Notes under the pieces: generated by a model
Told to the model about the DNA's origin: nothing
What the model saw: only the letters and a program-made list of their open reading frames with translations
Database searches by the model: none
Made by a program: the position numbers and the translations under genes
NCBI RefSeq assembly: GCF_041146795.1
Contig: NC_135184.1
Coordinates: forward strand, 9,414,967-9,478,966
Length of the DNA: 64,000 bases
From: Maylandia zebra
Lineage: Eukaryota; Chordata; Actinopteri; Cichliformes; Cichlidae
Direction: 5' to 3'
Shown: positions 25,801 through 40,800 of the stretch, piece after piece
Position numbering within the stretch: the first letter of the stretch is position 1
Layout: every line of letters begins with the position of its first letter

Positions 25801-28800
25801 GCATCTTAATCTTTATTTGTTTTTGATTTGAGAAATGAAGATTATTGCTATTAGTATTGTTCTTAAACCAAGCATGGTAAACTATACTTATAGTTGTTGA
25901 TAGAGGACAACTGTGCAAACTGCTATAAAGTTTGCTTTCTTTTGCAGAACATTTATGAAGACAACTCTGAAGAATGTGACACAGCTTACTTTGACAGAAT
26001 ATTAAAGAGCAAAAAGGTTAGTTTTTTTTATGTGTAATTTGTGATGATGCGTTTGCCTGCAGAGGTGTAACACAGGAGTTGTTTTCACCTACACTTTCAG
26101 TTTTCTGTTTCACGCTTTCACTAACATCTCTCTGAACTGTATTTTCTTACTCTCTGCCATATCGTTTTGAGCTATTTTTATAACAAAAATATTTAATATG
26201 ATTAGTTTTTAAATAATCCTGCTGTATCCCTACTGTTAACTTCACTCCTTTCACTCGCAAACAGCAGCTTTAATAATAGACTTAAGTTACTGTTTTCATT
26301 GCCTGGATGGGTCATGAGCTTTACAGTTGCAGAATTTTTCGTGCCTGTACATGGCACAGATGAGTATCTACAGCTCCTGTAAGAAGGTGGCACAGTACTG
26401 TTTTTCTGCCTGCTTTTCAGGTTCACTCACATAAGTTTCTTTCTTAAATTCACTTAAATACTTTTGAAACCTCAGGTGAGCAACATCATCGTGCTGTCTG
26501 AGTCCTGGCTAAGTACAGAAGTCAGCTTTGTCATCAGGAACTACAGGACGGAAATAAACAGCAGTTCCCTTGTAGTGCACATTTGTTCAGATAGGTAATG
26601 GTGGTTTTTTTGTTTGTTTGTTTGTTTTTATTTATTTTTGCTGTTCTGTCAGGAACAGCAAAAACGGTCATCACTGGGATGATAAAACTCAAATATGCAA
26701 TAATTTGCAATGTTTGGTTTTAGTGATGGAAACTCAGAAACCCTCGACAGGAACCACATAGTGCTGACAGGCTTCAGTGAGCAGGTGCTGAGGTAAAATG
26801 CATAATTTTTTATTATTCATATAAACGATATAAATGTTGCATCCATTGGCACAGTAAGGTGTTATAATAATATTGATAACAACAAGCGTTTATTTCACTT
26901 GATGTTTAGTCATCGTTCATCTTTTAGCCAATATGATTATTTACTTTCTTGCCACAATGAAACCATTGATGCCACTTCTATATTTTTTTGGTTGAGTGTG
27001 AAACTGGAATCAACAGCTGGTTAGCTTAGCTTAACACGAAGCTGGAGAAAAAGAGCCTCTTGAGTAAAATGTAATATCACATTTGTTTAATGTCCTGAAA
27101 AACTAATAATAATAGCAGCAGGTTACTCTGTTAAGCCATTATCTCAACACTATTATTAGAGTTACAGTGGAAAGATGCAAAATATATGGGAAGAAACATC
27201 ATAAAACTCCAGCTAGGACCTGTACTGAGCACTCACTGTTGAAGATAAGAGATAAGATAAGATAAAACTTTATTAATCCCTCGGGTGGGTTCCTCTGGGA
27301 AATTCGGTTTCCAAAAGCACAGCACCGACAGAAGTTACAGTTACAGAATATTATATATATATATATACACACACACATATATAAATACAGAGACATATAT
27401 AAATAAAATATACGAAGGGGATAAATAGAATAAATAGGAATAAAAATACAAGTGAATTGCACATTTCATGTATTGAGGTCTATTGCACCATTGACTATTA
27501 ACAAAAGTATTGCACAAAAGGTATTGCACAGTGAGGTGAAGAGGCACTACAGCTTAGTTGTTCCCCCCTCCTTTGTCCTCCTGTTTCCCCTCCCTCTCCC
27601 CTCCAGAGAGGAGTTAAACAGTTTGATGGCGTGTGGGACAAAGGTTTTTAAGTCTGTTAGTTCTTGTCTTGGGGAGAAGCAACCTGTCACTGAACAGACT
27701 CTTCTGGTTGTTAATGGCCGTGTGCAGAGGATGCCCAGCATTGTTCATAATGTCCAGCAGTTGTTTTTAGTGTCCTTTTCTCTGCCACTGTCACCAGAGT
27801 GTCCAGCTTCATGCCGACCACAGAGCTAGCCTTGTTTGTCAATGAGGTTTGTCAATGTGCTTCTGGAAGCAGGTTTTGCCACATCACAGGCATCTGGAAA
27901 CACCTCGAGGAAGCATAAGTTAAATGAACTTTTATTTTCATCCTGATGTGAAAATTGCACGTTTTCAGCAGTTAAACCAATTTAAAAGGATCCTTATAAG
28001 TTTTGGATGAGATTAACAAAGCTTATAAGGATTTTTATTGTATGTAATGACAGAATATAAGGTTTAAAAAAGGTTTTTCCACTGGAACGTCCAGTGATGA
28101 AGTGGAAGGGGCAGCTGGTCACACCGAAAGTGTGCCCCTCCCATAGACAGAACCTGCCTTTAGTGTTCCTTTGTTTCTAGTTGTCGCTAAACTAAGATGA
28201 CCAGCTGCATATTATTGTATGGATACAACAAAAGTTTATAGTTATCAAGAAAGTCAATAAATATTTCCCCCCCAATCCTTTTTTTCACTATTTGACCAGG
28301 TTTGTGGCAGAGAGAGGATCTTCCAGGCTGCTCGATCACGTGGAGCATTTGGACAAATTATATAACATTCCTCCACCAGAGGGGGGTCAACACTCTCAGA
28401 CCACGAGCAATCTGGTCTCAATACCAACAAGCCCAAAATTAAGGTATGTTTTACATTTTAAGATGTTTTTTTTCCTCCCTATTTCTCCTCATTAGTTTAA
28501 CTGTAGTTCCTCCCTCCATCCTCAGATGGCAAGGTGTGCGGGTGTTCATCTCCTCCACATTCAGAGACATGCACTCTGAACGCGACATCTTGGTGCGGAG
28601 CGTCTTCCCAGAGCTACGCCGGCGCGCTGCACCACACTGCCTCTACTTGCAAGAGGTAGAACTGCGTTGGGGTGTGACAGAGGAGGAGTCTGAGCGGGCC
28701 TCAGAGTTATGCCTGTCAGAGGTGTGTCGCAGCCAGATGCTGGTGGGAATCCTCGGGGAGAGATACGGTCAGGTGCCCCCCAAACCTGACCTACCAGACC

Positions 28801-31800
28801 TCCCACAGTACAGCTGGGTAAGACTTATGGAACAGACGTAACAGGACAAGCTCTGTAAATGTGACCGGGAAAATACTGGAAAGTACAGAACAAACAGAAA
28901 AATATTCTGACCAAACCTGTCACACCGACACTAAACTTAAATGGATTAAGTTATGATCTTTTACAAGAAATCTTTGTAATAATTAAGGAAATGACAGTTG
29001 AGTCTAACAATACAAGAATAAATTATAATCCTATATTCCAGACATTAAACAACCAGACTTCTGCCTACATGAATTATAACATTTGTAGAAAATGGTACCA
29101 ACTATCTTACTAACAACTTACTTTATGCCATATTTATATACATATAAAATTAGATGTTAAATTTTAGATAACAAGAGCAACATATTATAAAGGCAGTCTC
29201 TGTGAGAACCAGTTTGCCTCAAAGTGCTTTATATTGTAAAGTAAAGGCCCTAAAATATTACAAAGAAACACCAACAAGCACGGTGGCACGGGGGTTAGCA
29301 CTGTTGCCTCACAGCAAGAAGGTCCTGAGTTCAATTCTACCATCAGTCAATGGTAGAGTCTGTGTGGAGTTTGCATGTTCTCCCCATGTTTGCGTGGGTT
29401 CTCCCTGGGTACTCCGGCTTCCTCCCACTGTCCAAAGACATGCACTTAGTGGGGTTAGGTTAATTGAGGTCTTTGTCTATGTGTTAGCCCTGTGACAGAC
29501 TGTACCCTGCCTCTTGCCCTAAGATAAGCTCCAGCTGACCCTGAAAGGGATAAGCGGAAGCAAATGGATGGATGGACCAACAAGCACCTGATCCTCTACA
29601 AGGACGAACTTAGTGACTGTGGGAGGGAAAAACTCTCTTTTAACAGGGAAAAAATCTCAAGCAGAACCAGGCTCAAGGAGATAAATTAGCACAGTAATTA
29701 ACTTCATTGATGATAGATACTTCGATAGGTGTTTAATAACTTTATATAACTATTGTGAAACGCGTGAACATTCATATTAGTGATTACATGAAGGTTAAGA
29801 AACCTAAAGTGCTGTAGTAGTGCATAACATATAACATTAGAGACAAAAACATCAAGCATAACAATAAATGTGTCACATACCTGACATGTTAAGATGTACA
29901 AACTAAATTTAATGATGACTTTTGTTTTAAGTTATAAATCTGAGTTGAAATGAAAGATGAATAATGTATTCTTTGCAGCTGGCCTCAGCCCCAGCAGGTC
30001 TGTCCATCACAGAGATGGAAATCCGTCAGTTTCAGGCTCTTTATCCCGACGTAGCACACCAGCGAATGCTTTGCTACTTTAGAGATCCGAACATCATCAA
30101 GTATGTATTTTAATTTGATGTTTTTATACATTTTATACATGTTGGGTTTTTGTTTTTTGGGAGTTGATTTAAGTATAGCAGTCCAACAGCAGTATAGCAG
30201 AAATGCATCACATTACTTTATCCAGTATTTCTATTGGTGTTCAGTTCAGTTCCTGTGGCTTGGAGATCACATTTTGCGCCTGAATCAACGGACGCTGCAC
30301 ATAAAATGGCCTCTCTGAAGGGAAGACTCTTGTCTGGTGATGTCAAGGTCACAGAAAAGTGAGTCGTCTCAATCATGCTTATAGCACTAAAGCCATAATC
30401 TAAGTAGTTTAAAAGTATGCTCTTTCACTGTATGCTCTCTGCTTTTGTTTTTTGGTCTTAAATGTTATGTTTGTACCAAAGTTAAAAGCCTTAAAAGATG
30501 AGCAGGTAGGGAAAAGGTCTGCAAATTGCACCAGTTGTATTTTACTTATTTATGTGTCTCACCCCACAGACCATAATAAATAACTAATAAGTTTGATGTG
30601 TTGATGTTAATTATTGTCAAATTAGAGTCATAAAGGACATCTTTTATATGAACAGAGTCGCCTGGAAATGTCCAGGTTTCTGTTCGGATCTCTATTGGAT
30701 AAATTAAATATTTAAATTTAATTTAATAAGAAAATTAACTTGTTTTGTTCCTGCTTTTCAGTCCTGAAAAAGTCACATTTCACTAAATTTCTCTGTGGTA
30801 TAGTTATTCGTGTGAGTGGGGAGGCGTTGTGGATGGGAAACCATATCTGAAAAACCTGGAGGACTTTGGCAACGCTGTGCTGGAGGACCTTTGGATGGCT
30901 GTCAAAAAGCTGTTTGTCGACGTGAGTCTGATAAGCTCTGATTTTGCTTGTAGAGGTAGAATCTTCTGATATGATCCACTTCAGTATCTTTATTCTTAGA
31001 TTTTCTTCAATGCTGCACCTTACTAATCGACTCAATAAACACTTCATAATTATACATCTCACAGGAGGCTGAGGAGGCTGAGGCTGCATCAGAGGTGTTG
31101 GAGCAGGAGGTCCACCAGGAGGCGATGCAGAGGCAGTTTTTTGGCAGGTCGAAGCTTCTGTCTAACGCTGTGGATTTGGTGGAGCAGGCCCAGACCAAAG
31201 GAGGGATGATTGTGGTGGAGGGAGGACCTGGAGAAGGAAAAACTGTCTTCATGGTAAATTTCTGAAAGACTTCTAACCTGCTGCATGTGTAGGAAGTGGA
31301 CATAATGAAAGAAACACCACATGAAGGCATCAAAATTGATTATGGCGTCTGAACTTTTTGAATGTTTTAGAACGAGGTAGATTTTCTGGCATTTTTGCTT
31401 GTAACTAATTGATTAATTGATTGGGAGTTTCCTCTCCAAGTTGCATAACAAGCCAACAGTCATTTATTATCTTGTGCACTTCTCAAAGACTCAAGCTCAA
31501 AATCTCTAAAAACACATAGTTAGATTTTTAACCTGTAACCTTTTAGGTAAGGAAAGGTTTCATTCTCTCTACCAGGCAATCCCAATTATCATAAGAGGCC
31601 AAACATCTTCAGATTTTCAGATGAACGGAAATGAAAAGAAATGCGTTTGAGTTCACGTACTTACTTAGTCTTTACTTTCCAGCTAATTTTCCAAGCGGTC
31701 TTTTTAGAGCAGCGGTCCCCAACCCTTTTTGTGCCAAGAACCGGTTTATGTCCGACAATATTTTCACGGACCGGCCTTTAAGGTGTTGCAGATAAATTCA

Positions 31801-34800
31801 ACAAAATAAAACCAGTACCGGTATCAAAAAAGGAAGATTTATTCATAACACACGGGAAAAGACCCAAGGAAACCGAGTTAACGATAAAAACGATTAAAAA
31901 AATAACCATAAAAACCCCGAAAACCATAGAGTTCACACCCGACCCTCAACTCGAACTTTGTTTCTTGATATTTTTATTTTGTTTCATTATCTTTTAAGCT
32001 GGTATTCAGAGCTCATATGGTCAAATATATTCTGGCCTAAATGTAAATTTATTGTTTCCACACACAGGCTGCTCTAGCTGAGGCCCTCAGGACTGGAGTT
32101 AAGTCCAGGAAAAACCTCGTCTGCAATGTAATCTCTTACTCTACAGCCGCCAGCCAATCAGCACACTCTGTGGAAAAACTCCTTCGGTGTCTTGTTAAGT
32201 GGCTGAGAAAGATAAAGGGCACAGAGGAGGAATCGCCTTTTCCTCACTCGTATAAGTAAGTAACTTTTTGGTCATGTAATCTGTTCCCTTACAGTGGTTT
32301 CCAGCTGTCTGTTTCATGACCGATTTTTTTTTTTTTTCCTTTTCTCAGAGATTTGCTGTCAGAGTTTCACTCCACATTAAGTAATATAAAGAGGAACAAA
32401 CCTCTGGTGCTGCTAGTTGATGGGGCAGATCTTGTCCAGGATGGCAGAGGTCAGGTCAGCTCTGATTGGATCCCACAGCAGCTTCCACGGGTCACCTGGG
32501 GAGAAAAGGTGCTTCATCACACATAAAAAAATAGCAAAGATTTGCAACTCGGATACATTTATTTCAAGGGACCTGCTGCAATTTTACTTATTATAAGTTC
32601 AGATACAGCCCATGTTAATCAAATAGATCCTTTTATCCTCTGGTGTGCACAACTTTTATTTTGCATTAAAATATTTGAAAGTTGATGACCTGCAAAAACG
32701 AAATCTTATGTGCAGGCGATAAACTCTCCATAATTTTTTCATCCCTGTCTTCATAAACTTTTTTTTATATGTGTAATGTGCAGGGCTGCTCATCCATTTA
32801 TTTACTTTCGTTACGGTATGTTTCAGTTTTAACTGCACTTAATCTCAAATAATCCTGGTCTTAACAGGGTGTCTGTTTGGTGGTGAGCATCACGTCTAAA
32901 GCAGCTCTGTTACAAACACTAACCAAGAAAAAAGGGACGCTCCTGTTTACGCTGGGACAGCTTACCTTGCCAGACCGAAAGGAGATTGTTCAGAAGGAAC
33001 TGGATGCATTTGGCAAGAAACTCAGCGACTGTGCTTTCAACAACCAGGTTCTTCTTATGATATCTTTGAATTCAAAACATTCTCTGGATGGTTAAATTTG
33101 TCTTTTATATCCATCTTTACACTATGTCATGCTTGTGTGTGTTTGTCCAGCTCCAGACACTAATATCCAAGAAGGGAGCAGTCAGTCCTCTTTACTTGCA
33201 CCTGGCTTGTGAAGACCTGAGGAATTTTGCTTCTTTTGACAAGGTTCAAACTCACTGCTTTAGCCCCCTTCTCTCTGGTATTTTAATTTATGTGACAATT
33301 TTAATCTAACACGTAACTACAATAAAGGTAATAAAGAAATGCTGAAATATTAATACAGTGTTTGGTGGAAGATTACTAAAATACTTGAATATTTATTTAA
33401 TTTTACATATAGGAACATGGAGGTGGGTAGAAAAGTAATTTAACCAGTAAATCGACACATTCACACTCAGCTCTCTCTTCCACAATAAACCAGTGCAGGA
33501 TCTGCTTGACTGCAAATGAACTGTTGTGCAAATTATTTTGCTTGGTATATATTTCCTCTAAACTTTAGACTTCATTGTCAGCCTCCATATCTGTTCCCAC
33601 ATTAAACGGTCTTCAACTTGCCGGCTCCTTATACCATGTGATGTCCAGTAGTCCATTAGAGTAACCAACTGCCAGGAGAATTTGTTGTTTACCTGTTTGC
33701 CCTTTATCCTGCCACCTCCTGTGTGCAGAGGTAGCTTCTTATGTACACACTAGTTGCATCCTATATTTAAGAAAAGGCATCTTTGTACATCATTGTCTGG
33801 AGTTCATGTGTGAAAGCGGCTTCTGTGTTTGCGTCCTAGCTGAAGGAGAGCCTGCAGGACTTGCCGCAGTCTCTGAGACAGCTGGTGCAGTACAGCCTGC
33901 AGAGACTCTGCTCACAGTACAGAGGCATGCTGGGACTCCGCTGGGCCCTGGCTACACTCACTGTCAGCACCACAGGTATGATTGATGTCCCAATATCATA
34001 TGTTAACTGCACATTTATTCTTGAATAAGAATAGATAGTAGGGGTGCAACAATACACAAAATTCACGGTTCGGTTTGGTTCGATACTTTGGTGTCACGGT
34101 TCGATATTTTTTCGATTAAAAAAAAAAAAACGTTCATGCCTTTTTAATTTGTCATTTATTAAATTTTCACGGCACATTCCGCACCACATCTCTGTGCGTT
34201 CATCATTTGTTTGAAGCCAGCTCACCTCCTGCAACTACTTTTCCGAGAATACGTGCTTCTTTTGTGGTTCGGACTCCTTCTGACATTTCTTTGGAGGTAG
34301 AGGAACATCACAGTAATTGCTTAAAGGAGCTTGCTTCTTCGACATCTTTAAGAGTTCTAAACAAATGTCTGTCCTCCTCCTGAAAATCTTATGTATGCAA
34401 ACACGCGTTGCAACTTCTTATCTTGTGCCCGTTTTTTTTATTTTGACAGCGAATGCGCACCTGCGGACCACTTATGTGCAGCCCTGGTTATTTCGCTTGT
34501 CATATTGCAGCCACAGAAATTATTTTGTCCATGAAACCATAAAGCTGCACTTTCTTTTTGCCTTACAGTCTGATTTGTCATAACTTTTCCGTTTTGTGGC
34601 AAGCTTTTCTTTGGCTGTCACTTCTTCACCCTGACCTGTCTTACTTGGCTCAGCAGAACTAAAATATTGTGGTGAGCTCAGACAACGAGGAGACGGAGGT
34701 ATCGTTTGGTCTTGCTTCCCGTGAGCTAGCCAGGGAGCACAGCCGTTTATTGACATCTGCAGAAGAACACTGCCGCTAGCTAACTGCTCAGCGCGGCAAC

Positions 34801-37800
34801 AGCACAGCAACAACAACACACAGGGCGCCCTCTGACCCCGGAAGAACACACCGTCGCAGCGAGAGGGCGTCACCCGTCACTATGGCAACATAAACAAAAC
34901 ATAACTGCACAAACAGAACCCCGAACAGCCCTGACCCGCTACATAGCCCCCACCTAAGGGGTCAGTCGTCCCCGACGACCCCATTACCCCACACAAAGTC
35001 CTGCAAATGTCCAGGTGCCTTCTTTTGGCACACCGGCCGGTCACGACCGGCGGGGGAAAAGTCACTCGGGTCAGAACATGGGGTGCCACCATCATCCCAC
35101 TTCTGACACCAATGTGGCGAGCTCAGACAACTAGGAGACGGAGGTATCGTTTGGTCTTGCTTCCCGTGAGCTAGCCAGGGATCACAGCCGTTTATTGACA
35201 TCTGCAGAAGAACACTGCCGCTAGCTAACTGCTCAGTGCGGCAACAGCACAGCAACAACAACAACAACACACAGGGCGCCCTCTGACCCCGGAAGGACAC
35301 ACCGTTGCAGCGAGAGGGCGTCACCCGTCACTATGGCAACATAAACAAAACATAACTGTACAAACAGAACCCCGAACAGCCCTGACCCGCTACAATATGT
35401 ATCCTGCTGCTTTTACACACGCACTCGCATAACGCTCAGCGATTCTCTGCGCGCGATCAACCTCTCACATGTTTAAGCTTGCTGCGGGAGATTTCACTTG
35501 TCATGTTTGCATAGTAAGCTAACAATTGATAAGACTATGTCAGAGGAATTGGTGCGCAAATTATCATCACTCACCAATCAGTGCTGTCGCTCTCTATACA
35601 CAGTTCGCAGGATTGCAAAGTGAAAGCAAAAAACAAGCGCAAATTCAAACGCGATTTCAATATGTCACATATTGACAGTGGCTCACCAATGCCAATGACA
35701 TAATTACCCAGCTACATTTCCGAAAGAATGCAAAACCATTGACATATATTTTTCCTTCCTACGATAGCCTGACGGGCAGGGCAGAGATAGATTTTGGTAG
35801 CCCGACTGGAAAAATCGGGATGTCGGCGATTTTGCGAACCCTGTATCTGATTGAGGAATCACTCATCTTTGGAAAAGAGTTTATTACAGAGAAATGGCTC
35901 TTTCCAAAATAAAAGCTATACTATACGCTTCTTCTGGGCTATATTCTCAGCAGCATATTAAACATATCAGGTCCCCATAAGAAGAATCATGTGCTAACGG
36001 CTGTCTAAATGACTCGGGTAAAGTTTGTAGCATGCCTGCTTGTTGTTTTTGTCTGCTTCCACTTGTCTTTGCACTAGGATGATGTCGGTGTAAATGTGCA
36101 GTCATATTTGTTGTGTTCCCACTAGTGCTGTCAGCGTAAATCTGGTTGAAATGACGTTAACGCCACAACACGGCAAATCTCCGTTAACGAGCTACCGCGG
36201 ATCGCCCATGCATGGGGCTGGACGGCCAACACCTTAACAAGCTAACTGCGCTAACACACTAGCTCCCACCCATGTAATTGAGCATTGCGTGGCACATCCA
36301 ACATACTGTTTTACTTTAGTCCATGACGCGCTTACCTTCAGGGTCATACCTCACATGAAAACCAAAATAGTTCCAAACGCCAAATCTGAATGAGGGTGGG
36401 GGAGGTTCAATTTGCCATGTTGCAAGGAGAGCTTAACTTCTGTCTCGCTAGCTTGCCCTGCGCTCAGTGAATCTGCTTTGGACTACTCCGCCTAGGCTGC
36501 ACTGTGGAGCGCAGATCCACTGAGCGCTCAACACAGACAGCATCGTCAGAAGGAAAGTTGATAAAATAAATATAAAATTTATTTTGTATTGTTCGATACA
36601 TATGGGTACCGAACCGAAAGCACTGTATCGAACGGTTCAATATCGATACGAGTATTGTTGCACCCCTACAGAGTACATACACGGTGTAAAATACAAATTA
36701 CTATCGTATCATCATGTTTTTACAACACCATAACTTTTACCTCCACTCATCAAAGTTAAATACCTCCACCTTTGGAAATTTAATTGTAAACTAAATATGA
36801 AGTAGTAACTTAGTAAACAGAGACATTCATTGAAATTCACCATTTTCCTCTTTCTATCTTATTAATCGCCTAATAACCTCTTTTTTTGAGGTCATTTATG
36901 TTTGGATACAGCGTCAACTCCACACTTAAACTGTTTCACAGGCTCTGTCCACACACAGAAACACAAATCTTTTCCTGGCTGTATACACATTGAATGCAGT
37001 GTACCTTTTATAGTTGTTGCCTCAGACTTTTGGAAAACACTTCAAATAAGATGAAACCTTATTTAAAAACTTGTTGCTGTTGTTGTTGTTTTTAATAATA
37101 ATAACTTTAATAAATCTCATCTTATATGTATAATAGCTCAATCAATGTTCATACACTCCTTCTAACCAGAAGTCTGATTTGAGGAGTGAGCGTAAACTAA
37201 AGTGACCTACTCTGCCTCAACGTTTCCTCCTTTTCATCCACAGGCCTGAAGGAGAGAGATTTATACTCTGTGTTGAACACATGCAATGATTTGTCTTTAC
37301 GGGATGGACAAGTCACATGGCAGGAAGTGCTGCAGTTGTCCAGAGAGCCCAAAGGACGCATTCCTATGGCAACCTTCACCCGCATAGTGCAGAGTTTACA
37401 AAGGTATAAGCCCAGAGCATATAAGCATATTATTTAAGTTTTATGACATATTACGTTGTGTTCATGGAAAAAGAGGCAGTGGTCTGTGTGGTTTCTTGAG
37501 ATTCCTTTAATAATTCATAATACTGTATTGTTATTATGTAATTATTTGCATTCTCTTTCTTTACAACTCAGATATTAATAAGAATAAACAATATCCTTTA
37601 TTTTCCCTTTTCTTCCCTTTAAGTTTTTGTCTCAGGTTTCGATCAGAGTGTGTTTAGAGTTTTAAGCCATATTACAAAGTTTTAAATAAGCATTACACTT
37701 GAATCTTTTCCTGCAGTCTGATTGGTCCATCTCATTGCCACAATACTGACGACCTGCTGGCTTTAACCAATCCGGAGGTGAAGCAAGCCTTTGAGGACTT

Positions 37801-40800
37801 TTTTCTCCCCACAGAAAGTGACAAAACCAGAGCTCACCTCACACTGGCAGGTAAAGTACTCATAATTAGCTTTTAGTACACTGAGTGTAAACCGCTGTAA
37901 ATGTATTGGTGAGTTTTTTGGGGTTTTTTCCCACAGCTCATCTGTGGACACAAGCTGACCCTCGGGGCCAAAATACCTTCCTTCATTGTGAAGCCAACTC
38001 TATCACGCACCTGCCTTCTAGCCTGGTTAGGAATCTTCCATCATTAATTCATGCTGCGCAACATGAATATTAATAAAATTCAGCAAAAAAACCAATACAG
38101 TAATTTATTATAATTACCGCAGATAAAGCACAATATATTGTATTGTATAAGTCCTAATCTTGTGGGAATCATAGCTACAGTTGATATTTCTTGAAGATTT
38201 TAACTTCTCACTGCTTTTGTTTGGCTTTGTTTAGATTCAAAGTGGACAACTGGGGGAACTTTCTTTCCTGCTTTCCAGCTATTATTTCCTTTACGCTAAT
38301 GTGCGCCACGGCTTCCTGCACCACCTCCTGGAGACATACAGCTGGTATGGTGAGTAACTTTCTGAAGCCTGTTAGGTGGGTTTCCTTTTAAATTTTTACA
38401 TCTCTTCTGTGTGCAGCTGTGTATATTTTAAAATGTGTTTTTTTGAGATTACACTCCTCAAAAATTCCTGATATTTATATCCTGTAATTTCTGCAGATAA
38501 GAACCAAGAGTCTGCACCATCATGTAAGTGCTTAAAAGTACTTTACCCACAAATCCTTGCCAGGTGTTTGTTTTATTCATTCCAGTTTCTTTTTGTCCTC
38601 TCAGCTTCCATCCAGGACGATTTAAAGGATTGCCGTAATTTCTTGCGGCGTCACGCCTCCACACTCTCCTCCTGGCCAGCTCTTTTCATTCAGCAGGCCC
38701 TCAATGAACCTCAAGAGACCTCTGCTCACACCTGGGGAAAAGGCATGGTGGGCAAAGGAGGAGTGCGGGTAATTGAGTGTCTGAACATTGATGGGAACAG
38801 TGATGGTGAAGAAAAAAGGTAAGGGGTTCTCCTTCAAGGTGATTTTTTTTTTTTTTTATTGTCAGTAGAAGAGTTCTTGATGTCTCTTACTGTAATAAAA
38901 GTGGTCATGCAGCACTTTAAAAATATATTAAGACAAAGGTTTTAGCACCAACATGAACTTAAAAGTATAACAATAAGTTTCACCCGGAGAAGTCATACTT
39001 TAAAGCAGGGATGGGGAACTCCAGGCCTTGAGGGCCAGTGTCGTGCAGGATTTAGATCTCACCCTGGGTCAACACACCTGAATCAAATCATTAGTTCATT
39101 ACCAGGCCTCTGAAGAACTTCAAGACATGTTGAGGAGGTAATTTAGCCATTTAAATCAGCTGTGTTGGATACAGGACACATCTAAAACCTGTAGGACACC
39201 GGCCCTTGAGGCCTGAAGTTCCCCTTCCCCTGCTTTAAAGGGATGTGCTATTTTCAGATATATTTTATACAGAAAATGAAGATAAGGTTCATAATTCTGT
39301 GTTAACTGGGGTCTAATCCTCTAAAAAGAACGGAAAGTCCATTGTGTTGTACCGCCATGTTTCTGCAGTAGCTTTGCAGAACTTGATGGTATCTCCTGAC
39401 CACTAGAGGTCACCAACTGAAGTTTTTTTTTTTTTTTCCTGAAGGCTTTTTGCCTGTTGTCCAAGAGTACATATTTTTGGGGCTAAAAATAAAATAATCT
39501 TTCTGCATCTTTTCTGCAATGTATACTGTAAATTGTATATGCTTATATTATAGGAAATGGTAAATGTACTTGTGGGATCAGTAATACCAGCAGAAGTACA
39601 AAACAAATAAGATATATGTGTATGTTGGATAATATAGTCCATATTGTTTTATTGTGTTGATATTCTTGTGCGTTTGAACTCCTGAACTCAGCGAGCTGCT
39701 GTCAACCTTCCCCTCGGAGCCCACCTCTCTGGTTGTGAGCCAGGATGACCAGATGATGGTGGTTGGTACTGGCGAGGGAACTCTACATTTCATCCACACG
39801 CAGACTGGACAGGTAAAAATGTGCTTGTTTTAAACACATTTTATAACGTTGTGGATCAACTCAGCAGCTTGTATTCATGCTTTGAATTTGTGAGATCAGT
39901 AGCAGACTGGATTCATTGACCATGTTTGTGTGTAGTTAATTTCCAGTTGGTATTTATTGTCATTAATGTGAACTTTATGCGTTTGCTGTTTTTATTTCTA
40001 GCTGAGACATTTTCTACCCTGATTAAACAAAAATAAATTCATACATAAATAATGTGCTGTCACACTTGCTGAGAATAAGAAGCCTTTAAAATGTCTAATA
40101 TGCACTTTCTCCTGGCTGTGAGCAGGAGGTGAAGTCTCTGATCAGCAGCTGTGACGGCATCTCGAGCTGTGTCTTCCTGAAGGACTTACGACTTGCTACC
40201 ACCTCCTTTGATGGGCGAATAGAAGTGTGGGACATTGAAAATGGATGCAGGTGTGAGAAGGGTTAAAAGATTGGTTTAGATTTAATTTTTTACAAATATA
40301 GCACCGAATCTTTAAAGTCATTTTACTTGTGTTTCTGTAGGACTGACGTTATTGATGGCCACACTAATATGATAACAGGAAGTGATGTCACTGCAGACAA
40401 GAAGCACCTCGCCACGGTTTCCCTCGACTGCATGATTAAAGTAACACTAAAAAGATGTTTGTGTTTTTCTGCCTCGACTTCTGTCTTGATTCAGTATCAT
40501 GTGAAATAGGACCTCAGGAATGCCAGCGCATGTGGATCAAAAACAAACAGTGTTATGTAATTTAGTTTTGTAGAGTGTTCATTGAACGAAATAATCTTCA
40601 ATATCAGCTAGATTGTAATTAAGGTTCACAGAAAGGTAGAATATGTCCACTATTTTTCCAGCGTCTGTGTATAATAATGTTCAACACTTATGATTATGAG
40701 TTTAGCCAAAGTTGAGCAGCCCTTATGTAGCTACAGTTGCATAAAAAAGTAACTTTGCTTTCTTTTTTTCATAATCATTGGAAGTTGAAATTGTTCTCTA

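Noticed and set aside
30241..30300. Second CAG acceptor (30249) for tep1 exon 21
   Set aside because: Using it puts a TGA in frame after a few codons; the upstream CAG at 30242-30244 restores the conserved frame.
34520..35324. Two similar minus-strand frames of 117-120 codons (MTPSRC...)
   Set aside because: They are the same chance frame repeated because it lies in the two LTR copies of the miniature element; no known protein is encoded.
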